Shown: positions 7,748 to 17,824, numbered from the stretch's first letter. The stretch is 64,000 bases of DNA from Angomonas ambiguus (GCA_019695575.1 JADNSB010000033.1:1-64000), one strand, 5' to 3'. Notes: generated by a model from the sequence alone, not told the origin. Numbers and translations are program-made.

Positions 7748-9919
7748 TTAAAAGAAATAAAAAGTGGGCTCCTCGTTACGCTCTCTCGCCTTTTTGATCA
7801 AGGCCTCGTACTTGGGTGCCATCTCCTTTGCCTGTTTCCACGCGTACTCCTTCTGGTCCTCCGTCAGTCTTGCCGTGTACTTTTGTGCCATCTTGTTTAG
7901 CTTTTTAGGATCTTTTGCTTTCATCGCCATGTTCATCATGGAGGCGGGTCCAATGAGGGCGAGGTGACCGGCTGTCATGTCACTGTTGGGGAGACGCATA
8001 TTCTTCTTTGGGTCATTCCACCAGGGATCCTTCTTGAAGAGATCCTCGCTATCCATAAACTTCCCCCCTTCCGTTCCGTCGTCATCGTCGTCGTCGTCGA
8101 GCATGGTGAGGGCCTTATTCTGCATGTTTTTGACCTCGGTGGTGTCGTATCCTGCCTTATCCATCCGACTCAACCAATAGCTAGTACTCATCGGACTCGC
8201 GATGGCCTCGTTGACGTTACCATCCATCGAGTACTGTGGCTCCTCGTTCCGCAGCTCTTCGGTTTCTAGTTCCTCCTCCGACGCCTCTTCCAGGAGGGGG
8301 ACGACGTTACAGGCAATCTTCCCCGTAGCGCCGTACGCGTTAAACTTTACCTTGCGACCCTTCACTAATTGCTTCTGTTTCTCGCTATACTGCAGCACGT
8401 GTTCCTCCGGGTCCCGCAGCACGTAGCGCACCCCATCGTTCCCGTGGATGATACCCTGACCCTCCACCTGCGACCACGAGACCAGTATACCCTCCCGCCA
8501 GTCCATCCCTTCCGGTTCTACAGCGACATTCTTCACCATCACTCTCCTTGAGGGCGACAGCGCCTCCCTCTGCCCCGCCACTGCACCCTCCTCCTCCGAG
8601 TAAAAGGGCACTCGATCCAGCATGGGCTTCACATCGGCAATACTGCTAGAGGCCGTCGAGAGAATGTTGACCTCCTTGGCGTACTGGGGGTTTTCCTTGT
8701 CCACTAGAAACGTGACGACCGCCCCACGTATCCCATGAGAGTCCCTCTCCAGCAGTTGGGTGAAGGCGGCGGCGGACTGTATATAGTACAAACGACCGTC
8801 TCCACTCTCCAACGTCCCTTGACCACCACTCCACCGGGTGACCACCCCATAAACCGGTCCAGTGGGGATGGGGCGATCGATCTCTTCCAGTGTCTCCTCT
8901 TCGTAATAGGCTCCCACGGTCTTTTTCTTGGCTGCCTCACGCTCCTTTTCCTTCTCCTTACGGGCCTCCTCCACAGAGGCCGTGCTCGCGTCAAACTTGA
9001 CATCGAGTACGACAATGTGTTCGGCGAAATACTTCCCGGGTAGGGTAGAGTACGACACCTTCTCATACCGTACGCGGCGATGGAGGAGGTTCTGGGAAGT
9101 GGGTAGAGCGCTGTCAAAGCAGTGTACACTCCGTATCACCGACACCCCCGCCGCCCCTTCGTGCAGTTCCACTGGTGGGGACGTCTCATCCGGTGTACCG
9201 GTCAAACCCTCCACCACGACACCACTTCGGTGAAGAGGGGACCAAGCGAACACAGTACCCTCCAAGTCACGCGCTACCACCTCCCGCCGGACCGCATTCT
9301 TCTCCTCCTCTTCACGGCGTTTCGCCATCTCCTCCCTCGCCTTGGCATCGCTTCCTAACTGCCGCCGCAGCCGAAGGAACTCGTTTGTATCCCTGTCGAG
9401 TATACGGCTGCTTCTCATGTCCTTGTAGTTCTTTGTGGGAGGGACAACATCATCATCGACGAGCGGCCCGCTCAGGCGAACCAGTTTGTCGGAAGGAATA
9501 CTATTAATGTCGACGACTACATTCTTCGCGTACAGCTTCCCTGTTGGGCGACTCTCAGAGTCTTGTGATGTGGTGGATCGCTGGAGTGGATTGTAAAAGT
9601 TAACGGGGGGCTTTCTTTCGTAGCTTTTCTCCGTAATCGGGTCCAGTCGCGAGCGGATTATCACTCTGTCCGCCTCGGGTGTATCGTCGGATTCATACGT
9701 CACACTCGCTCCTTCGAGGGTACGCAACATGGTCGGTAATACTGTCTCAAAGGCCCTCGTATTGGCGATTTCCACCTCTTCCCCAGTTTCCTCATCCTTG
9801 ATAATCCCCCGGCGCTCAAACGGATGCCAACTCGTGACTTTACCTGTCCTTCGCGACTTTGGAAGGTAAAGTGCTCGGCTGCTACTAAATAGTGTTTTTT
9901 GGTGAATCAAACGAAACAT
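7748..9919 (-). CDS. Mitochondrial protein with four cold-shock-like modules
   Basis: 723 residues. The N-terminus (MFRLIHQKTLFSSSRAL) is a mitochondrial presequence. Four modules start with the same pattern, Gly-x-Val/Leu-x-x-Trp followed within 12 residues by Gly-hydrophobic-hydrophobic: GKVTSWHPFERRGII (26-40), GTVFAWSPLHRSGVV (221-235), GVVTRWSGGQGTL (358-370) and GILVSWSQVEGQGII (477-491). Each continues for 60-85 residues into strand-rich sequence ending near a K-x-V-x-V segment, as in cold-shock OB folds. A charged Glu/Lys linker (310-350) and an Asp run (about 604) separate parts. The C-terminal 100 residues are a basic helical region. In trypanosomes the single-CSD protein RBP16 binds mitochondrial guide RNAs; a role for this one in mitochondrial RNA or mitoribosomes is inference. 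Confidence 0.7.
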   Translation of the reverse strand: MFRLIHQKTLFSSSRALYLPKSRRTGKVTSWHPFERRGIIKDEETGEEVEIANTRAFETVLPTMLRTLEGASVTYESDDTPEADRVIIRSRLDPITEKSYERKPPVNFYNPLQRSTTSQDSESRPTGKLYAKNVVVDINSIPSDKLVRLSGPLVDDDVVPPTKNYKDMRSSRILDRDTNEFLRLRRQLGSDAKAREEMAKRREEEEKNAVRREVVARDLEGTVFAWSPLHRSGVVVEGLTGTPDETSPPVELHEGAAGVSVIRSVHCFDSALPTSQNLLHRRVRYEKVSYSTLPGKYFAEHIVVLDVKFDASTASVEEARKEKEKEREAAKKKTVGAYYEEETLEEIDRPIPTGPVYGVVTRWSGGQGTLESGDGRLYYIQSAAAFTQLLERDSHGIRGAVVTFLVDKENPQYAKEVNILSTASSSIADVKPMLDRVPFYSEEEGAVAGQREALSPSRRVMVKNVAVEPEGMDWREGILVSWSQVEGQGIIHGNDGVRYVLRDPEEHVLQYSEKQKQLVKGRKVKFNAYGATGKIACNVVPLLEEASEEELETEELRNEEPQYSMDGNVNEAIASPMSTSYWLSRMDKAGYDTTEVKNMQNKALTMLDDDDDDDGTEGGKFMDSEDLFKKDPWWNDPKKNMRLPNSDMTAGHLALIGPASMMNMAMKAKDPKKLNKMAQKYTARLTEDQKEYAWKQAKEMAPKYEALIKKARERNEEPTFYFF

Positions 9920-10199
9920 GTAGGAGTGCTTCTTTTCTTTTCTTTCGTTATTTTATTTGTATCAAGTAACTATTTCTAGTATCACTACTGTTATTATTGA
10001 ATTGCGCGAAGAAAGTGAAATAAAAAAAAAAACAGGAGGGGCACACCCAGTTGAAAGCCGTACAGCTACTGACGACGACATTACATAAAACGAAAAAAAA
10101 AAAAAAGCACTATGCAACTAACAACAAAAACAAGTGAAAGATGTAAAATGTTATTATCTAATCAATGATAGAGTAATTCTTCGGAGGATCTTTCCTCCT

Positions 10200-11900
10200 C
10201 TAAATGGAAGTCACGGTGACCTCTGCCCTCTTTGAGCCACACATGGCACAGAACTTAGCATTTGGATCGACGTGTTTATGACCACACTCGGTGCAAAAGG
10301 GCGCTAGGGAAGGGGCTGGGGCTTCTTTGCGTTTGTTTACCCGTTGGGGAGTGGGTTTGACTATTGTTTTGGTGGTGGACGTGTTCGCCCCCACACTCTT
10401 TCGACGGCGGTGTACCGATGAATCCAGACTAGGCGACGGCTCCTTGTTAGTCGTCTTTAGAACTATCTTCTTACTCTCTGGTTTATCCTCCCTCTCGACA
10501 GTTTGGCTCCGTCGCAGTGTACTTTCCATTCGCCTATTTCGCTCCTCCTCCGCCGCCTTCTCTCGCTGTTTCCTGGCTTGGATCGCCTCCAGTCGCCGCC
10601 GCTCCGACACCTCCGTCGCCCCCGCCACCCCATTACGCGACGAGCTCAGTTTACTCTCCGTGTCATCGGTATACTTGGTGCGAAGGTTGGGTCGACAGGA
10701 GGCTACCGGGCGGCGGACCGGCGTGGGGGCGACGGCGGCACTGCTCTTACCGACTGGGGCCGCCGACTGCACTCTACCCCGGCTGGTGGTGTTTCCTCGC
10801 TTGGTGGAGGTTGCACGGGGGGAGGAGGCGGGGGGACTGTTCACGCGTACTGTGGAGGTGGCCGCGGTCGCCTCAGGGGAAGTGACCCGTGGCGTCTCGG
10901 CGGAAGGGGAGGCAGCCATCCACACTTTTGGTTTAGTCCGAACTGGAGTGGCCTTCTTGTTGGCTATACGTGCCTCCTTGGGTGGTTCCTCCGGGGTCGA
11001 ACTGCGGCGTATGATGGGAGAGGCTCCCACCTCTTCGTTTTCTTTACTGCGTGCCACGCGCTTCGGTTTACTCACCATCGAGATTTGTTCCTTCTCGCCT
11101 AACGTGCTCTTCCGACGTATGAGTGTTCTACCCACCGGATCCGGCTCCTTCCGCGTCTCCTTTTCCTCCGACAACCTCCTCGCCTTTTCCTTTGGTTGGG
11201 GGGTCGGTTCAGTGGTAGGGGGGTATACTACTGCAGGCGTTTCCTCCTTCGTTTCTGGGGCCTGCGCCACTGGAGATGGTATCTCGTGGGGCTCTTGCTC
11301 AAAGGTGCTAACAAGGGGTGGGGCGGACTCTGCGGCGGGTGGAGACTCCACCGTCTCTGTCGAGGAGGATACCGGAGAGGCGTCCTCGGGTACTGTATTA
11401 ATGGATTCCTTGGTGGGTTCCTCTTCTGCCACACTGGAAGTCACCACCAGCTCCGGCACCTCACTGATCTGCTTTTCAATCTCCGCCTCACACACCTCTT
11501 CTTTAATAATGATCGAAGACGCCTCTACGACCTCCCCCGCCGTCAGCGGTTCCATTTCCAGAGAGCCCTCCTTGGCCTCCACAGACGACGTTTTTTGTCT
11601 TTTAGGGTGTTCCGAGTCTGACGACACCGAAGACAGTGCAGACATCTCCACTGGCTTTGTTTCCTGTTTTACTTCTTCCGGTTTTGTTTCAGGAGGAGGG
11701 GGCGAGCGGGTAATGGAACGAGCCGCAGATACTTCCAACTTGGATTGCAATCGATTTTTGTTCTCTTTCTGCATTTGTTCTAAGAGGGAGAAGTGGTCCT
11801 CGCTATCCCTCAGCACCGACGGGCCACCACGTCGCCGGTTGGAACGCAAAGCACTGTTGTCTCTAGAAAAGTCTCTCGTGGGTGCGTCAGGGTCCGACAT
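10200..11900 (-). CDS. Disordered protein with C-terminal zinc ribbon
   Basis: 566 residues, mostly Ser/Pro/Thr/Glu-rich and predicted disordered. The N-terminus has a basic RSNRRRGG segment and a short helix with EQMQKENKNRLQSKLE. Residues 420-460 form a charged helix (ERRRLEAIQARKQREKAAEE). The C-terminus ends in a zinc ribbon FCTECG-x9-KFCAMCGSK (Cys pairs 11 residues apart). Ribbons of this type end many otherwise unstructured proteins. The same ribbon spacing closes the C2HC protein at 40066-41688. A cytoskeletal scaffold is possible, but there is no direct evidence. Confidence 0.65.
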   Translation of the reverse strand: MSDPDAPTRDFSRDNSALRSNRRRGGPSVLRDSEDHFSLLEQMQKENKNRLQSKLEVSAARSITRSPPPPETKPEEVKQETKPVEMSALSSVSSDSEHPKRQKTSSVEAKEGSLEMEPLTAGEVVEASSIIIKEEVCEAEIEKQISEVPELVVTSSVAEEEPTKESINTVPEDASPVSSSTETVESPPAAESAPPLVSTFEQEPHEIPSPVAQAPETKEETPAVVYPPTTEPTPQPKEKARRLSEEKETRKEPDPVGRTLIRRKSTLGEKEQISMVSKPKRVARSKENEEVGASPIIRRSSTPEEPPKEARIANKKATPVRTKPKVWMAASPSAETPRVTSPEATAATSTVRVNSPPASSPRATSTKRGNTTSRGRVQSAAPVGKSSAAVAPTPVRRPVASCRPNLRTKYTDDTESKLSSSRNGVAGATEVSERRRLEAIQARKQREKAAEEERNRRMESTLRRSQTVEREDKPESKKIVLKTTNKEPSPSLDSSVHRRRKSVGANTSTTKTIVKPTPQRVNKRKEAPAPSLAPFCTECGHKHVDPNAKFCAMCGSKRAEVTVTSI

Positions 11901-12447
11901 GGTCTAAAAATAAAGAGCGAGGCAAACGCAATCAAAAAGGGACAATAATAACAATAATTAAAAACCCCCAAAAATGTACTAAGGATGGTAAATAAACACC
12001 CAATAAAGTTCACGGACAGAAGAGGAAAAAAGAGAAACGGAGGCAGTTAGAATATTCTTTTGAAAAAAAAAAAAACTAGGCTTACCTGCTCAACGAGATT
12101 CTTTTTTTTTTTTCTAATGATGATGAAATGTAAAGCTAAGTATATATAAGAAAAAAAAAAACGATGGTTTCTTTGAAAGAAAAATAAACAATGAGTTGAC
12201 CTTTGGATAAGTATATATTTATTTTTGAGCTAACTATTGGATACAAAAAGGTATAGCACAACAAATAAAAAAAGGAGAGGCGTATTTATAGGAGCAGGTG
12301 AACATGAGAAATGAAAATAAAAGTACACATGGAGCAGCAAAAGAAAAAAAAAAGATCTTATTGATTTATTTTATTTTATTTTTTCTTTCGAACAATAAAA
12401 GCGCTTTCATCAAGTAAGAAATAACCACCAACACCAACACACACCCT
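11901..12447 (-). other. AT-rich spacer, no gene seen
   Basis: About 550 bases rich in A-runs on the plus strand, with two further long A- or T-runs near 12065 and 12103. It should contain the splice acceptor and 5' UTR of the zinc-ribbon gene and the 3' UTR of the HIBCH gene. No open frame with normal codon use, no tRNA-like element. Confidence 0.4.
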
Positions 12448-13560
12448 TCACAAGTTCGATACACGATTCTCGGTAGGATGCCAGACGGGCTGATTGGGGT
12501 GGACCGGTTTGAAAAAGGAGTGGATGTACTCTGGAGTGATTTCCTTCCATTCAGAGGGCTTCCACTGCGGTTTCTTATCCTTATCCACCAAAAGTGCCCG
12601 TACTCCTTCAATAAAGTCACTTCCCGGCTTGCACAAGTGCATGTCAACGAGGTACTCGAGCTGAAACGCCTCCTTGGGGTCTGTCAGGCGAGCTCCCCTA
12701 CGGAACAGCTCCACCGTCAGTTCCAGCGCGGTAGGAGAAAAGGAAGACATCAGCTTGGCCGCCTCTTTCGCTATCTTATTCTCTCCCTCTGCAGACTGCA
12801 TTGCTTTTAAGATGGACAGGGCGGTGGTGGTGTCGCTCACGGCAAAGTGCTTCTCAATAAACGACAATTGTCCCTCTAGAGAAAACGGAGGCAGGGAGGC
12901 GGAGGCGAAGCGCTGAAGGGTCTCCTCCACCTGAGCAGAGTCGGAGAGATCACACAGCGCCGTCTCCAGCGCTCCTATTTTATCGGAAGGCACAAAGTGA
13001 GTAGCCAGGCCGGCATGCACGAGGTCAGAGCCTTTCAGCCGCTGACCCGTAAGACCCAGGTAGAGACCCAGGGAGGGGTTCTGCAGGCGGGGTAGGAACC
13101 AGGTGGCCCCGACATCCGGAATCATCCCAATCGCGGTCTCCGGCATCGCGAAGGTGGCCTTCTCCGAGGTTACACGGTAACGACTAGGGAGAGAGACACC
13201 GACCCCTCCCCCCATCACAAACCCGTTCCACAGAGACACCTGAGCGGATTTCATCTGCATTAAGTGATAGTTAAACTGATACTCTCGGTAGAAAAAAGCC
13301 TTTCCAACTTTCCCTGTTCGGTCCGTAGTCACACTCACCACATCACCACCCGCGCAGAACCCTTTTTCTCCCGCGCCTTTAAGAATATACACCGCAGAGG
13401 GGTCCGCGTGTGGACGGGTGTACACGGTTAGTAAGTCCTCAATCATCTCCATATCCAAGGCGTTCAGAGCCTTGGGCTTATTCATTGTGACGAGACGGGC
13501 ATGAGGAAAATCCTTCGAGAGAATTTTGTCTCCCCGAAACAGAAAAGTTCTGCGCAGCAT
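12448..13560 (-). CDS. HIBCH: 3-hydroxyisobutyryl-CoA hydrolase, mitochondrial
   Basis: 370 residues, crotonase fold. After a short basic presequence (MLRRTFLFRG) come the CoA-binding and oxyanion-hole segments GFCAGGD (67-73) and MGGGVG (116-121). The segment MPETAIGMIPDVG (139-151) carries the Glu141 and Asp149 pair that marks hydroxyisobutyryl-CoA hydrolases rather than ordinary enoyl-CoA hydratases, followed by FLPRL. The length and C-terminal region fit the family. The enzyme hydrolyses 3-hydroxyisobutyryl-CoA in valine breakdown in the mitochondrial matrix. All key residues are present, so it should be active. Confidence 0.88.
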   Translation of the reverse strand: MLRRTFLFRGDKILSKDFPHARLVTMNKPKALNALDMEMIEDLLTVYTRPHADPSAVYILKGAGEKGFCAGGDVVSVTTDRTGKVGKAFFYREYQFNYHLMQMKSAQVSLWNGFVMGGGVGVSLPSRYRVTSEKATFAMPETAIGMIPDVGATWFLPRLQNPSLGLYLGLTGQRLKGSDLVHAGLATHFVPSDKIGALETALCDLSDSAQVEETLQRFASASLPPFSLEGQLSFIEKHFAVSDTTTALSILKAMQSAEGENKIAKEAAKLMSSFSPTALELTVELFRRGARLTDPKEAFQLEYLVDMHLCKPGSDFIEGVRALLVDKDKKPQWKPSEWKEITPEYIHSFFKPVHPNQPVWHPTENRVSNL

Positions 13561-13759
13561 GAAGAGGGATAGGACAGTGTTTCAAAGTCTATGGGAGAAA
13601 GAATAAACGTAAACCAAAAGGAGAAAAAAAAAAGTGAGAAAGAAAGAAAGAGAAAAATGAACGGAATGTATTCATTTCAATAAACTGATGCATTACAGTA
13701 GAGTGAATACGATGGAACAAATTACTACAAAACGGTAGAAGAAAAAAAACGTTACGGTA

Positions 13760-14938
13760 TCATTTTATCGAAATTACTGTCGCATTAGGTGTAGTAGTGG
13801 TGCAGGATTGTGAAAAAAAACGACTAGAGGCGACGTCTCCACCTTCTTCCTTCTCTTCGTCTGTCAGGGAGACAGTCGGTCGTGAACGCTTGCGTGCCGC
13901 TGGCGGGACGTACTCCAACTCTCCGCACGGACGTTCCACATCGTGCGGGTGAGTAAACACCCGCTGACCGAGCAACGCCACTACGTCCGTTATTCCTTGC
14001 AACAGAGACACGCTATTCACATAGTCGGTTGCCGCCACGGTCTTGGTACACGCCACCTCCCCTGCCGTACCTTCCTCATAGTGGTACACCAATACCCCCT
14101 CTCTCCCTCCAGCAGCGACTAGGGTATGCGCACTGGGGCTAGAAGAGAATAGTTGAAAGTTATGGTGTTGAAAGGTATCTAGGTGTCTCGCAAAGCTGCG
14201 GAGGGGTGTCGCCGGCCGTCGGAGGTCCCAGCACAGCACTCGACCATCCCCACGAGTGCTGCCCCCGTATAGAAGAAAGGGCTCTGAGGCGTTCCGTCGA
14301 ATGCAATCAATACTGGTGGTGGCGCCCGCTAAAAGAGCTGCAGGACAGCTACCACGGCGGTCAATCACATCCACCACCCTACTTCCCCTAAACCCCGCCG
14401 CGTAGAGGTCCCCCCCTGGACCCTCTGGACCCACCTCCAATGCCGCCACCACCCCTTTGGAATGATGGGAGGTGTAACTACTCACAGCGGCATCGCCCTC
14501 GATAAGGAGATCAAAGAATCGTACGTGCTTCTTATCCTCAAAGCCCCCATAGCCAGCGGCGATGGAACGAAACTGATTTCTACTCGACCACGCCAGAGAG
14601 AATGGATGGGAATGAATCCCACTATCGTTACACGCCGTGTACGTCGCCCTCACCGAGGCATCGTCGGTATCCCAGAGCTGGACTGGCTGGCCGGTACAGG
14701 CGGTGAGGTAGGACGCATTGTCCTCCCCGCGGCGGAAAGGGCACCAGACGAGATCCAACACCGGGGACGGGAGGCGTACCCATGGGGCCTCCGGGCTCTC
14801 CTCCTGTACCGACACACAGTCGTTCACTTTTAAAGGAAGAATACAGCCGCTGTTGGTCGAACACACAAACTCATTAGGGTCGTCAGGGGATGGGTACAGA
14901 GACCGTAAATGAACACGATCACAGTCGTGATTTGACAT
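13760..14938 (-). CDS. WD-repeat protein of the WRAP53/TCAB1 type
   Basis: 392 residues from the ATG at 14938; an in-frame ATG 78 bases upstream precedes only a hydrophobic, pyrimidine-encoded stretch typical of 5' leader, so I prefer 14938. Seven-bladed WD features include VLDLVWCPF, QPVQLWDTDDASVRATYTACN, and GDGRVLCWDLRRPATPLRSFAR. The order of an early blade mentioning a body or town-like AYN segment, then LLYGGSTRGDGRVLCWDLRR followed by a phenylalanine-rich strand, follows WRAP53, the telomerase and scaRNA CAB-box-binding protein. The acidic C-terminus is variable. A role with telomerase RNA or small nuclear/nucleolar RNAs is inference from the family. Confidence 0.65.
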   Translation of the reverse strand: MSNHDCDRVHLRSLYPSPDDPNEFVCSTNSGCILPLKVNDCVSVQEESPEAPWVRLPSPVLDLVWCPFRRGEDNASYLTACTGQPVQLWDTDDASVRATYTACNDSGIHSHPFSLAWSSRNQFRSIAAGYGGFEDKKHVRFFDLLIEGDAAVSSYTSHHSKGVVAALEVGPEGPGGDLYAAGFRGSRVVDVIDRRGSCPAALLAGATTSIDCIRRNASEPFLLYGGSTRGDGRVLCWDLRRPATPLRSFARHLDTFQHHNFQLFSSSPSAHTLVAAGGREGVLVYHYEEGTAGEVACTKTVAATDYVNSVSLLQGITDVVALLGQRVFTHPHDVERPCGELEYVPPAARKRSRPTVSLTDEEKEEGGDVASSRFFSQSCTTTTPNATVISIK

Positions 14939-15211
14939 CACTGTAGTAGTGCAAAAATAATAGAAATAAAGAGAAGAAAGGAGGAAAGGTTGATTCAAAA
15001 GGGAATAAAAATGCAAAGAAACGACGTTTTCCCAGCTTCATTTTATTTTATTTTACTCTTTTGAAGCACCTTATTTTTTTATTTTTTTCGAACTCTTCTA
15101 TACATTATTCTTTCGCTACAAAAAGAAAATTAATTGTCTATGAGTGAAGTAATAATACTATACACAGGAGCGTAAGTAAGCCTACAAAAAAAAAAAAGCA
15201 GGTGGAGTAGT

Positions 15212-16390
15212 TTACGCGGTGGAGTGCTCCATTTTGGTTGGCTGAAGTACCTCCCACAGTTCAGCCAGCAATTGCTCCTCCGTATCAGACGCAACAGAGG
15301 CAGCGGCCTCCTTCACTGCTGTCCGTACATCTTTGAGAATGATGCGCATAGTGGTACACTCGAGTGAGAGAAACACATGAGACTGTTGCAAGGTGTCCTG
15401 CTCATTGCACTGTAACCGGAAAAGACTCTCCACCGCCCTCACACGGTCCTCCAGGTCCTCTAGAAAGGCATGCGCTGCCTTCCGTCTGGCATACCCGGCG
15501 GACCACTTGTCTCCCTCTACACCATACCGCTCCAGCTCTACTTCGGTCTCCTTGCGCGCCTCCTGTACATCGCTACCCACCTGCTCCAGCTTGCCCATTA
15601 CACCATTTCTAAACCTCACCTCCTGCAGGTCCCCAGGGGAAGGAGACCCTCCACGTAGCACTTGCTGTGTGAGGTGGGTGAGGAGAGGATGAAGGGCTAA
15701 CCCCTCAGACGGGTAGGGGTGGGCATGGGGCGCCTCGGTGAGAAAAGAGGCTGGACCAGTGATGGCGCTAATCTCCACGCTCTGATGCGAGGGCTCCCCT
15801 GCTACGGTGGACTCACTGGAACCGGAAGGCGTATCAGCCTCCTCGTCGTCGTACTCGGAGGAGGAAGTGGGGGAGTCCACTTCCCTCGTGTAGGGTGCCC
15901 GAGAAGCGACCGTCTTTGAGTTTTCTACCTGATCGATATACGTTTCGTACGGGTCTCTGTATTGCCGATGCATTCCGGCGGAAAGGATGGCCGATTCCTT
16001 GGGAGGCAGCACTCCCTCCTTGACTGGGGTATCCTCACTGACGGTAACACTGCTGTCCACCGCTCCATGGCCCCTCTGAAGTCGCTCCACCCACTCTAAT
16101 GACTCCCGGCACTGTCTGGGGTGTACGAGTGGGGGATGACGCAGGAGGCCGTCAAATACCGCCTGCTCCAGTCGCTGCAGGGATCGAAAGGCGGCGGAGG
16201 TGCGTACCTTATGGCCCTGTGCCTGACTGCGTAGCTGACGCTCAAACACATCCATTGCCACCTCAATCTCCGTTCGAGAAGGCACCGAGCGGAGAAACGT
16301 ATACAGTATGGCGGTCGCCTCAGCGGGATTGTCCGTAAGACACGCATTATTCACACTGTTTGCGGCTAAGCGAACCACCGGAAACGTCAT
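15212..16390 (-). CDS. Unknown protein with helical N- and C-terminal parts
   Basis: 392 residues; not recognised. The N-terminal 110 residues are helical (includes a FERQLRSQAQGHK stretch). Residues 115-215 are low-complexity, acidic and Ser-rich (TSSSEYDDEEADTP). The C-terminal 170 residues look like an alpha-helical bundle with heptad-like charged helices (AFLEDLEDRVRAVESLFRLQ). No catalytic motif, membrane segment or zinc site is visible. A coiled-coil cytoskeletal or trafficking adaptor is possible but unsupported. Confidence 0.55.
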   Translation of the reverse strand: MTFPVVRLAANSVNNACLTDNPAEATAILYTFLRSVPSRTEIEVAMDVFERQLRSQAQGHKVRTSAAFRSLQRLEQAVFDGLLRHPPLVHPRQCRESLEWVERLQRGHGAVDSSVTVSEDTPVKEGVLPPKESAILSAGMHRQYRDPYETYIDQVENSKTVASRAPYTREVDSPTSSSEYDDEEADTPSGSSESTVAGEPSHQSVEISAITGPASFLTEAPHAHPYPSEGLALHPLLTHLTQQVLRGGSPSPGDLQEVRFRNGVMGKLEQVGSDVQEARKETEVELERYGVEGDKWSAGYARRKAAHAFLEDLEDRVRAVESLFRLQCNEQDTLQQSHVFLSLECTTMRIILKDVRTAVKEAAASVASDTEEQLLAELWEVLQPTKMEHSTA

Positions 16391-16602
16391 CCTGTTCTCC
16401 GTCTAATATCCCAACTACAGACGTCGAATGGGTAAATCTAATGCTGTACACTGAAAGATGCGAAGAGAGAGGGGGGGGGGCAGTAGGGAACATTTTTAAA
16501 CAAGCGTTTCAGCTTTTCTTCCTTTTTTTGGCAGTTGTATAGATAGAAGTGGAAGCAAAAAAAAAAAGACGAAGAGGTGCTATCGGTGTAACACCTGTTG
16601 TA

Positions 16603-17439
16603 TTATAGTACATTGCCCCCTGGGGCCTCTCCTTCGATTACCTCGGAGCGATGCACGGGTACTGGCGCCCCCCGGGGTATGTGCTGCAGCTCCTCCGACT
16701 CCGCACGAGGCGGAAGATACAAGTCTATGTATGTCGTCAGAAAGGTCACCCACTCATCCCTCTCCTGGGTACTTTGGGCACCTAGAAATATCTTTCTGAC
16801 CTCGTCCTCCGTGTAGTAGTCAATGGCAAAGAAGACAACGTCCGGTGAGACCGCCTTGGGGCAGTCCTCCTCTAGTATAAGAGGCCAGCACACCGCCGCC
16901 CGCTTGAACCGGCTCCCTCGTGAGTTACTCGTCACGGTATAGAAGGGCACCTGACCGATGGGGTGGTCGGGGTGCTGTGTGTAGCCTCGCTCGGAGGTGT
17001 ACCAGCGTATTCCGTGCGACTCATTCACGACAAAGAAGTGCTTCACAAACTCCTCACTCTTCCCCATCAGCGTCGTGCGGCGGGCGAGGTGAAGGAGGTA
17101 ACCGGTCTTCTCCTTACTGGGTACTGTGGATTGTGGCGCCTCCACCGCCGTGGGGGGTGCGGCGACGGGAGAAGGAGAGGGGGGACTCTCCTGACGGGGG
17201 GGGCTCTCTTGGCGGGGGGCAGTGGAGGGGCCTTTTTCAGGCAAGGTGGGGATAGGGTGGCGTGGTGGAGCGGCGGGAGACGGCCGAGAGGGTCGCTTGG
17301 GCGTTTCAGCGACGATGAGAGTGGTCGCTGGTACTGAAGAGGTTCGACCACACTTCTGAAGCTGGAGTCGTACAAGTCTAATCTCCTCCTCTAGAGACCG
17401 GATCAACGCTCTAGCTGTCTCCTCTATGGACATGACCAT
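16603..17439 (-). CDS. PH-domain protein
   Basis: 278 residues from the ATG at 17439 (a second ATG lies two codons in, at 17433). Upstream in-frame sequence is Phe-rich and encoded by the pyrimidine tract, so I treat it as leader. Residues 1-30 form a short coiled coil (ALIRSLEEEIRLVRLQLQK). Residues 35-110 are Pro/Ser-rich. From about 112 a PH domain follows: TGYLLHL at strand 1, KHFFVVNE at strand 3, and a C-terminal helix with the invariant Trp in ERDEWVTFLTTYIDLYL. Such domains bind phosphoinositides or proteins at membranes. Ligand unknown. Confidence 0.68.
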   Translation of the reverse strand: MVMSIEETARALIRSLEEEIRLVRLQLQKCGRTSSVPATTLIVAETPKRPSRPSPAAPPRHPIPTLPEKGPSTAPRQESPPRQESPPSPSPVAAPPTAVEAPQSTVPSKEKTGYLLHLARRTTLMGKSEEFVKHFFVVNESHGIRWYTSERGYTQHPDHPIGQVPFYTVTSNSRGSRFKRAAVCWPLILEEDCPKAVSPDVVFFAIDYYTEDEVRKIFLGAQSTQERDEWVTFLTTYIDLYLPPRAESEELQHIPRGAPVPVHRSEVIEGEAPGGNVL

Positions 17440-17824
17440 ATAAAATCTATTTAAGACCAAAAAAAAAAAAAGAGGAGAGGAGAGAAAAAAAAAAGGGAAA
17501 CAATAGAACAGGAAAAGGCACTCTGTCATGGAAATGAAGCGGAAATTTTGCACACTCTTTTTTTTAAAAAAAAAAAACAATAGATAATATTTTCACTACT
17601 CAATAACCCTACATATAAACGCTATGCGAATAAAACAAAAAAAAAAGTGAACATTACTAAGTTTATTAAGTCCCTCGTTAGTGAATTTCAAAAAAATAAT
17701 ACTTGATAAACAGAGGAGAGAGAAATAGAAAAGGAAAAAAGAAAAGAAAATGCTACATTTTCGTTTCTATTTTATTTCCTTCTCCATTAGTATTATTATT
17801 TATTTATTTTTCCTTTTTTTTTTT
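17440..17824 (-). other. Spacer with polypyrimidine tracts
   Basis: About 385 bases. Several T-runs on the coding strand (near 17460-17495, 17555-17577 and 17637-17646) serve as splice signals for the PH gene. The part next to the downstream gene is A/T-rich 3' UTR. No gene, repeat family or RNA seen. Confidence 0.4.

Noticed and set aside
10291-11907. A 538-residue plus-strand frame covering the zinc-ribbon gene
   Set aside because: Its length follows from the biased composition of the minus-strand gene. It has no domain, the wrong orientation for the unit, and lacks an upstream pyrimidine tract.
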